A program made the translations under genes and the position numbers. A stretch of 5,680 nt of DNA from Prevotella sp. (GTDB lineage Bacteria > Bacteroidota > Bacteroidia > Bacteroidales > Bacteroidaceae). The DNA lies in the NCBI GenBank assembly GCA_022511055.1, contig JAFLSH010000014.1, forward strand, positions 5,582-11,261, given 5' to 3'. Of the stretch, positions 5,500 to 5,680 are shown piece after piece (position 1 is the first letter of the stretch; each line of letters opens with the position of its first letter). The notes beneath the pieces are model-generated. The model did not search any database. It was not told the DNA's origin and saw only the letters and a program-made list of their open reading frames with translations.

Positions 5500-5606
5500 G
5501 AAATACATATGAAAATCTGCAGAGATGACTGAAACTTAGTTGTCTGCATAGCCATATATTGATAAAAAAAGCGAAACAGAAAAGAAAAAATGCGCAGAAA
5601 CATTAA

Positions 5607-5618
5607 TTATACGTATAA
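5607..5618. promoter_or_regulatory. 12-bp perfect palindrome, candidate operator
   Basis: TTATACGTATAA is a perfect palindrome. Its centre is about 48 bp before the predicted start of the rightward promoter, a common position for an activator site. Its AT richness means chance occurrence is not negligible. Confidence 0.3.
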
Positions 5619-5646
5619 AAAATATATGGGGTGTCAAACTAAAGCC

Positions 5647-5654
5647 TATCTTTG
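5647..5654 (+). promoter_or_regulatory. -7 box of a promoter for a gene beyond the right edge
   Basis: TATCTTTG followed by CA matches TAnnTTTG. The expected -33 region has only TATG (5625-5628), a weak match. Transcription would begin near 5661, and no ATG occurs before the window ends, so the rightward gene lies outside and is divergent from the sugar transferase. Confidence 0.55.
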
Positions 5655-5680
5655 CACCCATAAAACATTTATTTTTAAAT

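Larger units (their letters stand above)
5327..5680. other. Non-coding divergent intergenic region
   Basis: This 354-bp stretch has no convincing gene. It contains, left to right, the predicted leader of the sugar transferase mRNA, its promoter (5469-5499), an A/T-rich middle, a 12-bp palindrome (5607-5618), and a rightward promoter (5647-5654) whose gene starts beyond the window. A 20-base polypyrimidine tract (5407-5426) would be a polypurine tract in the leader RNA. AT content is much higher than in the flanking genes. Confidence 0.6.

Noticed and set aside
5388..5603. 71-codon minus-strand ORF upstream of the sugar transferase
   Set aside because: It spans the predicted promoter and transcription start, is rich in Phe/Lys from AT-rich DNA and has no recognisable domain.
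1..5680. tRNA, rRNA, insertion sequences, att sites or toxin-antitoxin/defence genes
   Set aside because: None is visible on either strand; coding capacity is accounted for by six genes and one gene end, all with ordinary chromosomal families or an unrecognised product.

Overview
The window looks like chromosomal DNA of a Bacteroidales bacterium, most likely a Prevotella/Segatella-type gut or oral species. Three things support this: (i) promoter-like boxes fit the Bacteroidetes pattern (-33 TTTG, about 19-20 bp, -7 TAnnTTTG) ahead of nearly every transcription unit, usually followed by C; (ii) start codons lack Shine-Dalgarno sequences and are preceded by A/T-rich DNA; (iii) the protein families are characteristic, notably the Bacteroidetes-type Wzi capsule-assembly protein followed by a small lipocalin-like lipoprotein. 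No species can be assigned from sequence alone.

Layout. At the left edge a + strand gene ends at base 47. It is followed by a long 32-bp inverted repeat built of 9-bp GTAGGTnnn units (58-146), lying between convergent genes. A minus-strand gene for a six-helix HdeD/DUF308 membrane protein (183-854) shares a short divergent promoter region with a + strand histidine phosphatase (phosphoglycerate mutase family, 962-1468). Convergent to the phosphatase is a secreted protein of unknown function (1498-2511, minus) with a signal peptide, a compact aromatic-rich N-terminal domain and a 150-residue basic Ser/Asn/Gly/Arg low-complexity tail. A divergent intergenic region (2512-2671) carries two opposed promoters separated by a 10-bp inverted repeat. 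It then leads into a two-gene operon: the Wzi-family outer-membrane protein (2672-4234) and the lipocalin-like lipoprotein (4231-4665), overlapping by ATGA. Convergent to that operon is a monotopic phosphoglycosyl transferase (sugar transferase, 4697-5326, minus). It has a good promoter about 140 nt upstream, so a long leader is predicted. The right edge (5327-5680) is non-coding and holds that promoter, a folded A-rich leader, a 12-bp palindrome, and a rightward promoter for a gene beyond the window.

How the genes may work together. The sugar transferase would load the first sugar phosphate onto undecaprenyl phosphate, and the Wzi protein would act at the outer membrane on the finished polysaccharide, so the right half has a cell-surface polysaccharide theme. 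The lipoprotein is co-transcribed and probably lies in the outer membrane too. The polycationic secreted protein is divergently transcribed from the Wzi operon across the shared inverted repeat, which makes co-regulation and a cell-surface or matrix role reasonable but unproven. The HdeD-like protein and the phosphatase have no visible link to this theme. I do not see a convincing new multi-gene system. The most unusual items are the nonamer hairpin, the divergent promoter/operator module around 2605, the basic secreted protein, and the leader and inverted repeats upstream of the sugar transferase.
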